Assembly (NCBI GenBank): GCA_023133395.1
Contig: JAGLWO010000365.1
Coordinates: forward strand, 1-15,258
DNA length: 15,258 bases
Direction of reading: 5' to 3'
DNA from: Candidatus Cloacimonadota bacterium
Lineage (GTDB): Bacteria > Cloacimonadota > Cloacimonadia > Cloacimonadales > TCS61
This document shows, piece after piece, positions 1 to 7,245 of the stretch. The notes below the pieces were generated by a model. It made no database searches. It was not told where the DNA came from and saw only the letters and a program-made list of their open reading frames with translations. The position numbers and the translations under genes were made by a program. Each line of letters opens with the position of its first letter. Position 1 is the first letter of the stretch.

Positions 1-2
1 TA

Positions 3-782
3 TCAAAGGAAATCGAAGATAAGTACGATTCTGAGGATGCAGGCAGGTATAACAAGTTACTTATAGCCAGAGATTCTATCCAGAACATCCAGAGAATAGT
101 TTCAGAAGCCAGGAACTTTCATTATGGGAACACTCTACCCTGGCTGGACAATGGAGGAAGACTCTTACCAGCAGCCAATTATTTTGATTATGTGAATGCA
201 ATTCAGAAGTTCAAGGATCAGTATGAAAAGGAAGTTGAGAATTTCATCAGAGCATACCCTGCTTTGAAGGATGAAGCGCAGCACAGATTGAACAGCATGT
301 ATGATGAAGAAGACTACCCTGATGTTCTAACATTAAGCACAAAATATTCATTCTCCACCCAGGTATCTCCAGTGCCTATCGCAGATGATTTTCGGGTTAC
401 TCTCAATAATGAAGAAGTAGAAGCGATTCGGGATTCGATTGAAGAACAGGTAAGAGAAGCAACCGAAACAGCCATGAAAGATCTCTGGCAGAGATTATTC
501 AAGGTTGTAGAGCACATGGTGGAGAGATTGAAGAAAGTGGACAATAAATTCAAAAATAGCCTGGTGAACAATATCAGCGAGTTATGTGACCTTCTTCCCA
601 AACTCAATATCACAGATGATCCGGAACTTGAATCTTCGGTCCAGGAGATACAAAACAAGCTTACAATCCACAACCCACAGACTTTACGTGAAGATAAGAC
701 TGCCAGGAGTGAAACAGCAGTTGAAGCGCAGAAGATCCTGAATAAAATGCGGCATTACCTACCTATAACTCAGGAGGGATAA
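3..782 (+). CDS. DUF3150-like protein, 5' end outside the window
   Basis: The reading frame is open from the left edge to a TAA at 780-782, giving 259 visible residues. No in-frame ATG occurs upstream of 192, and the GTG at 192 has no ribosome binding site, so the gene very probably begins before the window. The visible part has the segment GRLLPAANYFDYV followed by a helical stretch ending in FIRAYPAL, which resembles the DUF3150 family found in phages and in MoxR-associated clusters. The rest is charged and helical, with likely coiled coil around DLWQRLFKVVEHMVERLKKV. No catalytic motif is visible. It overlaps the next gene by one base (TAATG), so the two are probably translationally coupled. 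In this family the upstream neighbour is often a MoxR-type AAA ATPase, which I cannot see here. The family assignment is from memory of sequence style; the molecular function is unknown. Confidence 0.75.
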   Translation, partial: SKEIEDKYDSEDAGRYNKLLIARDSIQNIQRIVSEARNFHYGNTLPWLDNGGRLLPAANYFDYVNAIQKFKDQYEKEVENFIRAYPALKDEAQHRLNSMYDEEDYPDVLTLSTKYSFSTQVSPVPIADDFRVTLNNEEVEAIRDSIEEQVREATETAMKDLWQRLFKVVEHMVERLKKVDNKFKNSLVNNISELCDLLPKLNITDDPELESSVQEIQNKLTIHNPQTLREDKTARSETAVEAQKILNKMRHYLPITQEG

Positions 783-1261
783 TGGGACAATATTACAAGA
801 TAGTTAATCTCGATAAGCAGGAATTCCTCAATACCTATACCTTCAATGATGGAGCAAAACTCCTGGAATTCGGCTGTAGTGGTGAAGGAACTTTGACATC
901 ACTGTCAATACTGCTTGCTGACGGTAACGGACGCGGAGGAGGTGATCTTCACTCAGATGACCCCATAATCGGCAGCTGGGCTGGCGATAGAATTGTAGTC
1001 ACCGGTGATTATGCTGATGAGGAAAAATTCCTGCAGAAAGATCAGATCATGAAATATCTGATGCTATCAGACGACAATAAAGATAGACCAAATCTCTACA
1101 CATATGCTCATAAGTTCTTTAAGGATATTTCAGAAAAGGTGCTGGAGGTTATGCTGCAAGATCCCTACATATATGAGACCTACGAAAAAGCTGATCTGTA
1201 CGGTGATGCAGAGAAAGTATTCAACAGGATAAAGAAGAAAAAAACAGAGAAAGTCGCGTGA
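782..1261 (+). CDS. Uncharacterised MGQYYK-type small protein
   Basis: This 159-residue protein begins MGQYYKIVNLDKQEFL and has a striking conserved-looking core at about residues 46-82, with LADGNGRGGGDL followed by PIIGSWAGDRIVVTGDYADE. I recognise this as a recurrent hypothetical family with no assigned function. The glycine- and aspartate-rich core could bind a ligand or metal, but no known catalytic motif is present. There is no signal peptide or membrane segment, so it is probably cytoplasmic. The ATG overlaps the stop of the preceding DUF3150-like gene, and a strong AGGAGG at 772-777 lies just upstream. The following metallopeptidase/VWA gene starts 7 bases after its stop, so the three genes almost certainly form one transcript and may work together. 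The C-terminus is lysine-rich (IKKKKTEKV). Confidence 0.85.
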   Translation: MGQYYKIVNLDKQEFLNTYTFNDGAKLLEFGCSGEGTLTSLSILLADGNGRGGGDLHSDDPIIGSWAGDRIVVTGDYADEEKFLQKDQIMKYLMLSDDNKDRPNLYTYAHKFFKDISEKVLEVMLQDPYIYETYEKADLYGDAEKVFNRIKKKKTEKVA

Positions 1262-1268
1262 GGTGAAT

Positions 1269-2393
1269 ATGGATGTAAAATCTAAATTAACCAAAGCGAG
1301 AGCGGGGCTGGTTTTATCAGCTCCTTTCTTTGCTTCCATTGCTCTTCAGTTGAAATTGAAGGAAGATAAGAAGTGTTCCACAGCTTATACGGATTCGGTT
1401 ATTCTTGGCTATAATCCGAACTTCATCAGTAAACTTTCCAATGCTGAGCTAAAAGGATTGATCTGCCATGAGGTGCTTCATATCGCTATGCTCCATCCTT
1501 TCAGAAAAAACAGCAGAGAACATCTTAAATGGAATGCTGCTTGCGATTATGCCATTAATCCTATCGTCAGGAACGAAGGATTTACTTTACCAGAAGGAGC
1601 GTTATCTGACGCTAAGTTCAGGGATTTGGAAGCAGAGGTGATATATAATCAACTTCCCAGATCTATTAAAATACCTATAGCAGTTGCACTCATGGGTGAA
1701 GTGAGGGATTACAAGCAGGACAAAAGTGATAATAAGGGTAGCCACGCAAACACTCTTCCCCAGCAGCTTAAGAGTTGCAAAATAACTATTGCCAGAGCTG
1801 CAGCAGTTGCCAAGGCTCAGGGAAAACTTCCGGCTGGGCTGGAGAGAATGATCCAGGAAGCTCTTCAACCGAGGCTTCCCTGGCAGGAAATCCTGGCAAG
1901 GTTCGTAACCGAGAATGCTCGAAACGACTATACCTGGAAAACACCTAATAAACGTTATCTGTATTCCGGATTGTATCTTCCCGGACTTAATGTTCCCACA
2001 CTCGGGACAATAGCCATCATCATTGATACGAGCGGCTCCATTTCACAGAAAGAGCTGGATACATTCGCATCGGAATTACAGGCAATTCTATCGATCTATC
2101 CGGGGACAGAGATCAAGATCATCTATGTGGATTCCAAAGTAGCTGATGTCGAAAGCATCGATATTTATGATTTCCAGCTTCATGCCAAAGGTGGTGGTGG
2201 AACAGATTTTAGACCTGGGTTTGAATACATCGAGAAAGAAGGTCTGATGCCTTCCTGTATTATCTATTTCACTGACGGTTACTGTGATTCCTTTCCGGAT
2301 TCACCTGATTATCCATCCTTGTGGATATTAACTGATAAAGCCAACTTCAAACCACCTTTTGGTGAAGTGATTTATATGGAGCAACGGGATTGA
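1269..2393 (+). CDS. DUF2201-like putative metallopeptidase with VWA domain
   Basis: Two domains are visible. The N-terminal half has the zinc-protease motif HEVLH at residues 67-71, within GLICHEVLHIAMLHPF, followed by WNAACDYAIN, as in the DUF2201 N-terminal putative metallopeptidase domain. The C-terminal part is a VWA-like domain: the MIDAS motif DTSGSIS starts at residue 253, with GGGGTDF and YFTDG further on supplying the usual threonine and aspartate metal ligands. No signal peptide is seen. I place the start at ATG 1269 (374 aa) rather than GTG 1263, because GAGGTG at 1260-1265 is a good ribosome binding site for 1269 and would overlap the GTG. Members usually sit beside a MoxR-type AAA ATPase, where the VWA protein acts as partner or adaptor; peptidase activity is inferred from the motif only. 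It is the last gene of its operon and a terminator overlaps its stop codon. Confidence 0.85.
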   Translation: MDVKSKLTKARAGLVLSAPFFASIALQLKLKEDKKCSTAYTDSVILGYNPNFISKLSNAELKGLICHEVLHIAMLHPFRKNSREHLKWNAACDYAINPIVRNEGFTLPEGALSDAKFRDLEAEVIYNQLPRSIKIPIAVALMGEVRDYKQDKSDNKGSHANTLPQQLKSCKITIARAAAVAKAQGKLPAGLERMIQEALQPRLPWQEILARFVTENARNDYTWKTPNKRYLYSGLYLPGLNVPTLGTIAIIIDTSGSISQKELDTFASELQAILSIYPGTEIKIIYVDSKVADVESIDIYDFQLHAKGGGGTDFRPGFEYIEKEGLMPSCIIYFTDGYCDSFPDSPDYPSLWILTDKANFKPPFGEVIYMEQRD

Positions 2394-2410
2394 TCTTCCG
2401 TTGCTCTTTT
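2379..2410 (+). terminator. Rho-independent terminator of the DUF3150-VWA operon
   Basis: GAGCAACGG at 2379-2387 pairs perfectly with CCGTTGCTC at 2398-2406 around a 10-base loop and is followed by TTTT. The 9 bp stem begins inside the last codons of the VWA gene and spans its TGA stop at 2391-2393. Confidence 0.85.
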
Positions 2411-2652
2411 ATATCCCAGCTCTTTTTTTAGCTATTGGCCGATTACTTTGGAAAAAAATATTGATAAACATTTCGCTTAACCTATCTCCTTTTCTTTCTC
2501 CCAGATCACCGGTCGGGATTCGATTCGCTCCTTATACTTAGCTTTTTTAGAAAATTAATAAAAAATAAGTGATAGAACATTTTAGAAAATATAAATCAAA
2601 AGATATTGCAGGCTTTTCCCTTATGTCTCTATAAAACAAAACCCTGTAAAAA

Positions 2653-2680
2653 TTTTTTCTTCTAACTACGAAGAATTTTT
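2653..2680. terminator. Weak possible bidirectional terminator
   Basis: TTCTTC (2657-2662) pairs with GAAGAA (2670-2675) around a 7-base loop, with T5 on the + strand side and an A/T run on the other. Placed between two convergent genes it could stop leftward transcription from lysC-asd, but the stem is short and AT-rich. Confidence 0.3.
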
Positions 2681-2706
2681 CAATAATTTCCTAAAAAAAT
2701 AAGCAA

Positions 2707-2820
2707 GATGCTATTCCGCTCATCTGAATCCCTTTTTTTCTTTTCCCACTATACTCTAATTTGCTAATTGCTAACTGGCTAATTGCTAACCAGCTAATTG
2801 CTAAAAAGCTAACTGCTAAT
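2707..2820. repeat. Dispersed GCTAA-heptad repeat, copy A
   Basis: It starts with a non-repetitive lead-in (GATGCTATTCCG, then a pyrimidine tract CCCTTTTTTTCTTTTCCC and ACTATACTCTAATT). About eight GCTAA units follow, spaced alternately 7 and 8 bases, mostly as GCTAATTGCTAAC. A second copy in the same orientation lies at 5769-5909. The only inverted pairing seen is CTGG/CCAG between units, so this is not a strong hairpin. Confidence 0.8.
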
Positions 2821-2869
2821 TTCTCTTTCTCTTCTCCACACCCCGCTTTTCTTTCCAAGCATTTTTTAA

Positions 2870-3883
2870 TTAACATACATCTCTATTAATAAGAATTTCT
2901 GCGATCTGTACTGCATTCAGGGCTGCACCTTTTCTAATGTTATTGGCAACTATCCACATATTGATACCATTAATATTAGAAAGGTCATTTCGCAATCTTC
3001 CTATCAAAACATCATCACAATTATTTATCATTATTGGCAAAGGATACTGTAATTTATTTATATCATCAACCAGCAAAACACCTTTTGCTTTATCTAACAG
3101 CTTTCTCAGTTTCTCAACCGATATATATCTCTTTGTCTCAATATATACTGATTCGGAATGTCCATTAAGAACAGGTACTCTTACTGCAGTTGCAGAAATT
3201 TTAATGCTATTATCATCAAATATTTTCTTTGTTTCATTAATGATTTTCATCTCTTCTTTAGTATAACCATTATTTTCAAAAACATCAATATGAGGTAATA
3301 CATTAAATGCAATCTGATATGGATAAACATCGGGCTTAAACTCATCTTTCCGGATATATTTTTTTGTTTGATCCATTAGCTCATCAACTGCTTTCCTGCC
3401 AGAGCCCGAAACCGCTTGGTAAGTACTTACAATGATCCGTGTTATTCCTACTTCATCATAGATTGGTTTCAGAGCAACTACCAATTGAATAGTAGAGCAG
3501 TTCGGGTTAGCTATTATACCATTATGACTGTAAATTTTATTAGGATTAATTTCGGGGACAACAAGAGGAGTATCTGCATCCATACGAAAAGCATTGCTGT
3601 TATCAATCACCACTGCACCAGATGAGACTGCTACAGGAGCATATTCTTTGCTCACTGAACCTCCTGCTGTAAAAAGAGCAATATCGATATCTTGAAAACT
3701 ATCTCTTTTCAGAGTTTCTACTGTAATTTTCTTATTTGCAAACAAATATACTTTACCTTCTGACTTAGTAGAAGCTATAAGTTTAAGTTGATTTAACGGG
3801 AAGTTCCTTTCTTCCAGAATCCTTAGCATAGTTTCTCCCACCATTCCCGTTGCTCCCACAATTCCTATATTATATTTCTTCAT
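2870..3883 (-). CDS. asd: Aspartate-semialdehyde dehydrogenase
   Basis: This enzyme reduces aspartyl-4-phosphate to aspartate-4-semialdehyde with NADPH, the second step towards lysine, methionine, threonine and isoleucine. The 337-residue length is normal for the family. The nucleotide-binding loop GATGMVG is at residues 10-16, the catalytic cysteine is C129 in NPNCST, and the loop SGSGRKAVDEL is at about 160-169. Substrate-binding R235 and the likely catalytic H242 lie in RVPVLNGHSES. All key residues seem intact. The ATG at 3883 has AAGGAG 6 bases upstream (3890-3895). It follows lysC by 31 bases with no terminator between, so both are probably transcribed together from the lysC leader and share its attenuation. 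No strong terminator follows the gene. Confidence 0.97.
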   Translation of the reverse strand: MKKYNIGIVGATGMVGETMLRILEERNFPLNQLKLIASTKSEGKVYLFANKKITVETLKRDSFQDIDIALFTAGGSVSKEYAPVAVSSGAVVIDNSNAFRMDADTPLVVPEINPNKIYSHNGIIANPNCSTIQLVVALKPIYDEVGITRIIVSTYQAVSGSGRKAVDELMDQTKKYIRKDEFKPDVYPYQIAFNVLPHIDVFENNGYTKEEMKIINETKKIFDDNSIKISATAVRVPVLNGHSESVYIETKRYISVEKLRKLLDKAKGVLLVDDINKLQYPLPIMINNCDDVLIGRLRNDLSNINGINMWIVANNIRKGAALNAVQIAEILINRDVC

Positions 3884-3914
3884 AAAACTCTCCTTATATA
3901 TTTATTCTTTAATT

Positions 3915-5291
3915 TTAAGATTTACTGAAAAATTCTTCGTGAATGGCTTTTACAGCTTGTATTTTGTCGTTTTTAGATACTATAAAATAGATCGCCACAT
4001 CAGACGCTCCAGCCGAGATCAGCCGTACATTTATTCCCTGTGTAAATACAGCCTGAAATGTTCTGGCAGCGATTCCTGGTTGATTCAGAATTCCTTCTCC
4101 AACAACTGCGATCAAAGAAATATCGTCTTCGGTTTTAATCTCATCAAGTGTAGCCAAATGAAGGCTCTTTGCCAACTGATAACCTTTGTCGATATCAAAC
4201 CTGGAAAGAAGAAGTTTAATCCTTGTCTGTGTTGTAATTATGGATTTGATATTGATATTATTCTGATTCAGAATAGTGGTAACCTGAGCCATAATCCCTG
4301 GTTTGATACCAACGCCCGGTCCATTTAGTCCCAATATGGAAAAATCATCGCTATATGTAACGCTTTTGATAATGGAAGGTGTAATGACTTTTGTATCTGC
4401 GATGTAAGTAACCGGTTGCAGCTCTCCGCTGAATGTTTTTATATTGAAGATACGCAAAGGAATGGAATAGTGTAGCAAAGGTTCGACTGTTTGCGGATGA
4501 AGTATTTTTGCACCAAAGTAGGAAAGCTCAGCAGCCTCACTATAAGTAAGTTTTTTAATGGAAATAGCATTTGGTAATATTTTCGGATCAACGCTGGAAA
4601 AACCTGGCACATCCTTCCATATATCAAGCGATTCTGCCTGTACACATCTTGCTATCGCTGCCGCTGAATAGTCACTACCACCTCTTCCTAGAAGCGTGAT
4701 CTTCCCCTCTTTGGAAATACCGTAGAAGCCGGGGATAATATAAGTTTTGTTTTCAGATAAAGTTTTTTGTACAGAATGGATAGAAGCTTCGAAATCAATG
4801 CTTGCGTTCTTGAATATACCATCGGTGATTAAACCAATATCTTCCGGTAATGCTTCTGCAGCATCAATACCGAATACATTCAAAAGAGAGCAGAGAAGCA
4901 GGGAAGAAAGCCTCTCCCCGAAGCTTAAAACCCAGTCATGGACAAAGTCGGGAACATCTCCGAAATAATAGATGCCCATGAATTTTTTTTCCAGTTCTTC
5001 AACCCTAGCTTCAATTCTTTTGCAGAGTTCTTTTTGCTCTCCAGTCTTATCGATGTATTGGTTAATGATACTAAGATGCGTTTCTTTTAGAAATTCAATG
5101 ATCCCTTTTATTTCTTTCCTGCTTTTTTGAATCCGCATGAGTGCGTCATTCAAACGATCCGTAATCCCATAAAGAGCTGAGACAACCACGATAACAGGTC
5201 GATCATAGATTTTCAAAACTTTTATTATCCTGTAAAAATCTTCTTTGCATTTCAGGTTTGAACCCCCGAATTTGATTACAATGTATTTCAT
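3915..5291 (-). CDS. lysC: Aspartate kinase (aspartokinase), monofunctional
   Basis: It phosphorylates L-aspartate with ATP, the committed step of the aspartate amino-acid pathway. The N-terminal kinase domain has KFGGS at residues 7-11, the loop GRGGSDYSA starting at 202, and DIWKDVPGFSSVDP after it. From roughly residue 320 the C-terminus has tandem ACT-type regulatory modules (around GLNGPGVGIKPGIMAQV and GEGILNQPGIAARTF), which usually bind an end-product amino acid. There is no homoserine dehydrogenase fusion. I use ATG 5291 (458 aa): it has AAGGAG at 5302-5307, 10 bases upstream, while the longer frame begins with a TTG at 5318 that lies next to the terminator T-run and has no binding site. 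It precedes asd in one operon and is probably controlled by the leader-peptide attenuator at 5317-5496. Which amino acid inhibits the enzyme cannot be told from sequence. Confidence 0.96.
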   Translation of the reverse strand: MKYIVIKFGGSNLKCKEDFYRIIKVLKIYDRPVIVVVSALYGITDRLNDALMRIQKSRKEIKGIIEFLKETHLSIINQYIDKTGEQKELCKRIEARVEELEKKFMGIYYFGDVPDFVHDWVLSFGERLSSLLLCSLLNVFGIDAAEALPEDIGLITDGIFKNASIDFEASIHSVQKTLSENKTYIIPGFYGISKEGKITLLGRGGSDYSAAAIARCVQAESLDIWKDVPGFSSVDPKILPNAISIKKLTYSEAAELSYFGAKILHPQTVEPLLHYSIPLRIFNIKTFSGELQPVTYIADTKVITPSIIKSVTYSDDFSILGLNGPGVGIKPGIMAQVTTILNQNNINIKSIITTQTRIKLLLSRFDIDKGYQLAKSLHLATLDEIKTEDDISLIAVVGEGILNQPGIAARTFQAVFTQGINVRLISAGASDVAIYFIVSKNDKIQAVKAIHEEFFSKS

Positions 5292-5316
5292 AGTATTTAT
5301 TCTCCTTATTTTATTC

Positions 5317-5351
5317 AAAAAAAAACCGCCGGTTTGAAATAATCGGCGGTT
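5317..5351 (-). terminator. Attenuator terminator upstream of lysC
   Basis: On the - strand, AACCGCCG (5351-5344) pairs with CGGCGGTT (5331-5324) over 8 bp around a 12-base loop, followed by nine T (5325-5317). It lies between a leader peptide and the lysC start at 5291 with no gene ending immediately before it, as expected for an attenuator. The loop can alternatively pair with TTTGGAATAA at 5383-5374. Confidence 0.9.
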
Positions 5352-5383
5352 CTATTCGTTTGTATTTTTTCAGTTATTCCAAA
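5333..5383 (-). promoter_or_regulatory. Candidate antiterminator helix of the lysC leader
   Basis: TTTGGAATAA (5383-5374), which includes the leader stop codon, can pair with TTATTTCAAA (5342-5333) over 10 bp with one G-U. The second arm fills nearly the whole loop of the terminator hairpin, so the two structures should exclude each other. A ribosome at the leader stop would cover the first arm; one stalled at the Met codons (5424-5404) would leave it free. Confidence 0.6.
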
Positions 5384-5496
5384 TGTTCGTAAAATAAATA
5401 TGGCATAGACATCATAGACATCATGAATAATGATACAAAACTGGGTATAGTATTAGTATTTGAAAATTTGTTGTAAACCCATTTATAATTCTTCAT
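5374..5496 (-). CDS. Met-rich leader peptide of the lysC-asd operon
   Basis: A 40-codon frame runs from ATG 5496 to TAA 5376-5374, between the expected transcript start and the attenuator. A GGAG (5510-5507) lies 10 bases upstream, in the loop of a small ACACT/AGTGT hairpin. Codons 25-31 read MMSMMSM (five Met), ending about 21 bases before the proposed antiterminator arm. Earlier codons 13-17 read NTNTI, which are also aspartate-family amino acids. Position, codon bias and distance to the terminator match ribosome-mediated attenuators such as thrL, but here methionine supply would be sensed. In E. coli the analogous leaders use Thr/Ile codons. The peptide is probably not functional as a protein. 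I infer that low charged Met-tRNA stalls ribosomes and opens lysC-asd expression. Frame and stop are seen directly; the mechanism is inferred. Confidence 0.75.
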   Translation of the reverse strand: MKNYKWVYNKFSNTNTIPSFVSLFMMSMMSMPYLFYEHLE

Positions 5497-5768
5497 CTAT
5501 ACACTTCTCCAGTGTTTATTTATAAACTCATCTTATTCCAAGCATCGTTTTAGAAAGAGCATCATTATGTTGTTCTTTATCTGCATTATCATATATTGCA
5601 TAATTTACTTCTTCTCAATCTCAGATTTTTTTCAATGCTCAGAAATTTTTTCTGCTATTATTTGTCAAATAAAAATAAATAAAATAAATAAAATTTCTTA
5701 TTTCAGGAATTTAAAGGGTCTTATTATAAGCATTTTCAATTTAGAGGATAAAATATTAAACACTGATT

Positions 5769-5909
5769 GATGCTTTTCCGTTCCTCTGAAGTCCTTTTTT
5801 TCTTTTTCCATTATACACTAATTGTCTAAATGCTAATTGCTAACTAGCTGAATTGCTAACCATCTAATTGCTAACTGGCTAAAATGCTAATTGCTAAAGG
5901 CTAATAGCT
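5769..5909. repeat. Dispersed GCTAA-heptad repeat, copy B
   Basis: It is the same element as at 2707-2820, in the same orientation: lead-in GATGCTTTTCCG, pyrimidine tract TCCTTTTTTTCTTTTTCC, ATTATACACTAATT, then about twelve degenerate GCTAA-type units at 7-8 base spacing. It is longer than copy A by several units, as expected if the array expands and contracts by slippage. The two copies bracket the lysC-asd operon. Confidence 0.8.
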
Positions 5910-5949
5910 CATTTTACCCCACTCAACCAAATCCAAACCGAGAAACTTC

Positions 5950-6000
5950 TTGACAGAATATTTTTGTAGAAATTTTTTTGTACAGACATTGTCCGTACAG
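5950..6000 (+). promoter_or_regulatory. Candidate promoter and operator dyad of the TPR gene
   Basis: TTGACA at 5950-5955 is a perfect -35-like hexamer, but no good -10 lies 16-18 bases on; TATTTTTG at 5959-5966 fits the TAnnTTTG form known for Bacteroidota instead. Just downstream, GTACAGAC (5980-5987) and GTCCGTAC (5991-5998) form an inverted repeat of 8-base arms with one mismatch and a 3-base centre, about 48 bases before the ATG. That is a good size for a dimeric repressor site. Confidence 0.45.
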
Positions 6001-6045
6001 ATTTTAAAAGGTCAGTGTTAATTTATTTTTTCAAAGAGGAAAAAG

Positions 6046-7245
6046 ATGAAAGTAACCCAACTTGAGTTGATAGAATTCGCAGATGAACAAGATTTTATAG
6101 TATTTGGTAAAAGCAAACTTATTACATCTAAGATGAAATCTCTGCAACGTTTAATCCAGAGAGGATTATTACCAAAGCCAAAATGGGAAGGGGGAAAATT
6201 TCTTGCCTACTGGGAAAATGACTCAGAAATTAAAGAGCAAGTCATCTGGATCGATGAAAAGATAAAAGAAGGATTATCTTACAGACAGATGAAAGATGAA
6301 TTGGAATCAGAAAAGATCCCTCAATCTGAGGGGTTGATTGCTGAGGATCTGATTTTAACAATAGATGATTTATTACAAATAGATTATGATAATTCGAAAG
6401 TTCTTTTTATTAAGGTCAAGATACTGTATATCCTTGGAAAAAGAGAAGAAGCCTTGAAAATCTTACAGAACTTAGAGACCAATTGTAAAGACAACAAAGA
6501 GTTTCTTTTTTTTGTATATGATAAAATGGCACATATATATCATAATTTCGACGCCAAAGAAGAGGAACTAAAAACTTGTCAAAAACTTATTTCTCTTGCT
6601 GAGGAAATGGAAGACAATGAGAAATTAGGTGCTGCCTACTGTGATATGGGTAACTGTTTGCGAGACAAGGAAATGGACAAAGCGTTTGATTATTTTCAAA
6701 GTTCTGTTGAGCTTTTAGAAAGATCTGATTTGCTTGGTTCTGCTTATGGCAGTATGTATTGGATCCAACAACAAAAAGGAAATTTTTCTAAGGCAGAAGA
6801 ATATCTAAAAAAATCACTTGAGATATTTATCAAATCAAATAATAAGCGCAAAGAATGCACCAGCAAGGCTAACCTGGGAGTATTATACTATAAATCAAAC
6901 CAGCTATCCGAAGCCTTGAAACTTATGCAGGAGGCATATCATACCGCCTCCCAACTTCACGATTTGGATGGTGAAGCTGCAATTACCGGTAACATAGGAA
7001 AGATATACATGAAGAGAGGTATATTTCCTAAGGCAATAGAACACTTTAGACAGGCCTATCATATTGCTTCTCAAATCAAGAATCCAAGAGCACAGGAGTG
7101 TTGGTTGGTAAAGATGAGCAAAGTGTATAAAGAGATGGGCAACCTTAAAAAGAGTGAATTTTTTCTGAAAGAAAGTAAAAAATTTGAAGAACTATCCGAT
7201 GTTAAGAAAGAGGATAAAAAACAGACGGTTGCTATTAGCTATTAG
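6046..7245 (+). CDS. TPR-repeat protein with MerR-like N-terminal segment
   Basis: This 399-residue protein has no signal peptide and is probably cytoplasmic. Residues about 20-90 contain SLQRLIQRGLLPKP followed by KFLAYW and a helix with EGLSYRQMKDEL, resembling the winged-helix arrangement of MerR-type DNA-binding domains. From about residue 110 to 390 it is a run of tetratricopeptide-like helix pairs, several with clear TPR signatures (for example GNFSKAEEYLKKSLEIF, ANLGVLYYKSNQLSEALKLM, GNIGKIYMKRGIFPKAIEHF). TPRs bind proteins or peptides, so a sensor-regulator that couples a partner to DNA binding is plausible. The ATG at 6046 has AGAGGA at 6035-6040. It stands alone on the + strand behind a dyad that might be its own operator. 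The MerR-like reading is tentative; the TPR call is firm. Confidence 0.85.
   Translation: MKVTQLELIEFADEQDFIVFGKSKLITSKMKSLQRLIQRGLLPKPKWEGGKFLAYWENDSEIKEQVIWIDEKIKEGLSYRQMKDELESEKIPQSEGLIAEDLILTIDDLLQIDYDNSKVLFIKVKILYILGKREEALKILQNLETNCKDNKEFLFFVYDKMAHIYHNFDAKEEELKTCQKLISLAEEMEDNEKLGAAYCDMGNCLRDKEMDKAFDYFQSSVELLERSDLLGSAYGSMYWIQQQKGNFSKAEEYLKKSLEIFIKSNNKRKECTSKANLGVLYYKSNQLSEALKLMQEAYHTASQLHDLDGEAAITGNIGKIYMKRGIFPKAIEHFRQAYHIASQIKNPRAQECWLVKMSKVYKEMGNLKKSEFFLKESKKFEELSDVKKEDKKQTVAISY

Larger units (their letters stand above)
2411..2869. other. AT-rich intergenic region between convergent genes
   Basis: This gap separates the end of the + strand VWA operon from the end of the - strand asd gene. 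I see no convincing gene. It contains a weak hairpin with flanking A/T runs (2653-2680) and the first copy of a dispersed GCTAA-rich repeat (2707-2820). The open frame through the repeat on the - strand only translates the repeat unit. Confidence 0.7.
5497..6045. other. Intergenic region between divergent lysC leader and TPR gene
   Basis: It holds the upstream part of the lysC leader transcript on the - strand (no convincing -35/-10 pair found; a TATAAA at 5524-5519 is the best -10 candidate), then a very AT-rich stretch with AAATAAATAAAATAAA-like runs near 5670-5690. The second GCTAA repeat copy (5769-5909) and the regulatory DNA of the TPR gene (5950-6000) complete it. An open frame at 5567-5770 lacks a binding site and looks like AT-rich noise. 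Confidence 0.65.

Noticed and set aside
2511..2531. tRNA-like T-arm fragment (GGATTCGATTC) that could mark an integration site
   Set aside because: The flanking bases do not form a T-stem or acceptor stem on either strand, so it is not a usable tRNA end.
2707..2820. CRISPR-like array
   Set aside because: The units are 7-8 bases with no 20-40 base unique spacers and no cas genes nearby.
2691..2876. Open frame on the - strand through the GCTAA array
   Set aside because: Its LAIS-type repeats are just the translated DNA repeat, and it overlaps the end of asd.
5292..5318. TTG start nine codons upstream for aspartate kinase
   Set aside because: It lies directly at the terminator T-run without a binding site, whereas ATG 5291 has AAGGAG.
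5567..5770. Open frame of 67 codons in the divergent intergenic region
   Set aside because: No binding site; Ile/Phe/Lys/Asn-rich translation is what very AT-rich DNA gives by chance.
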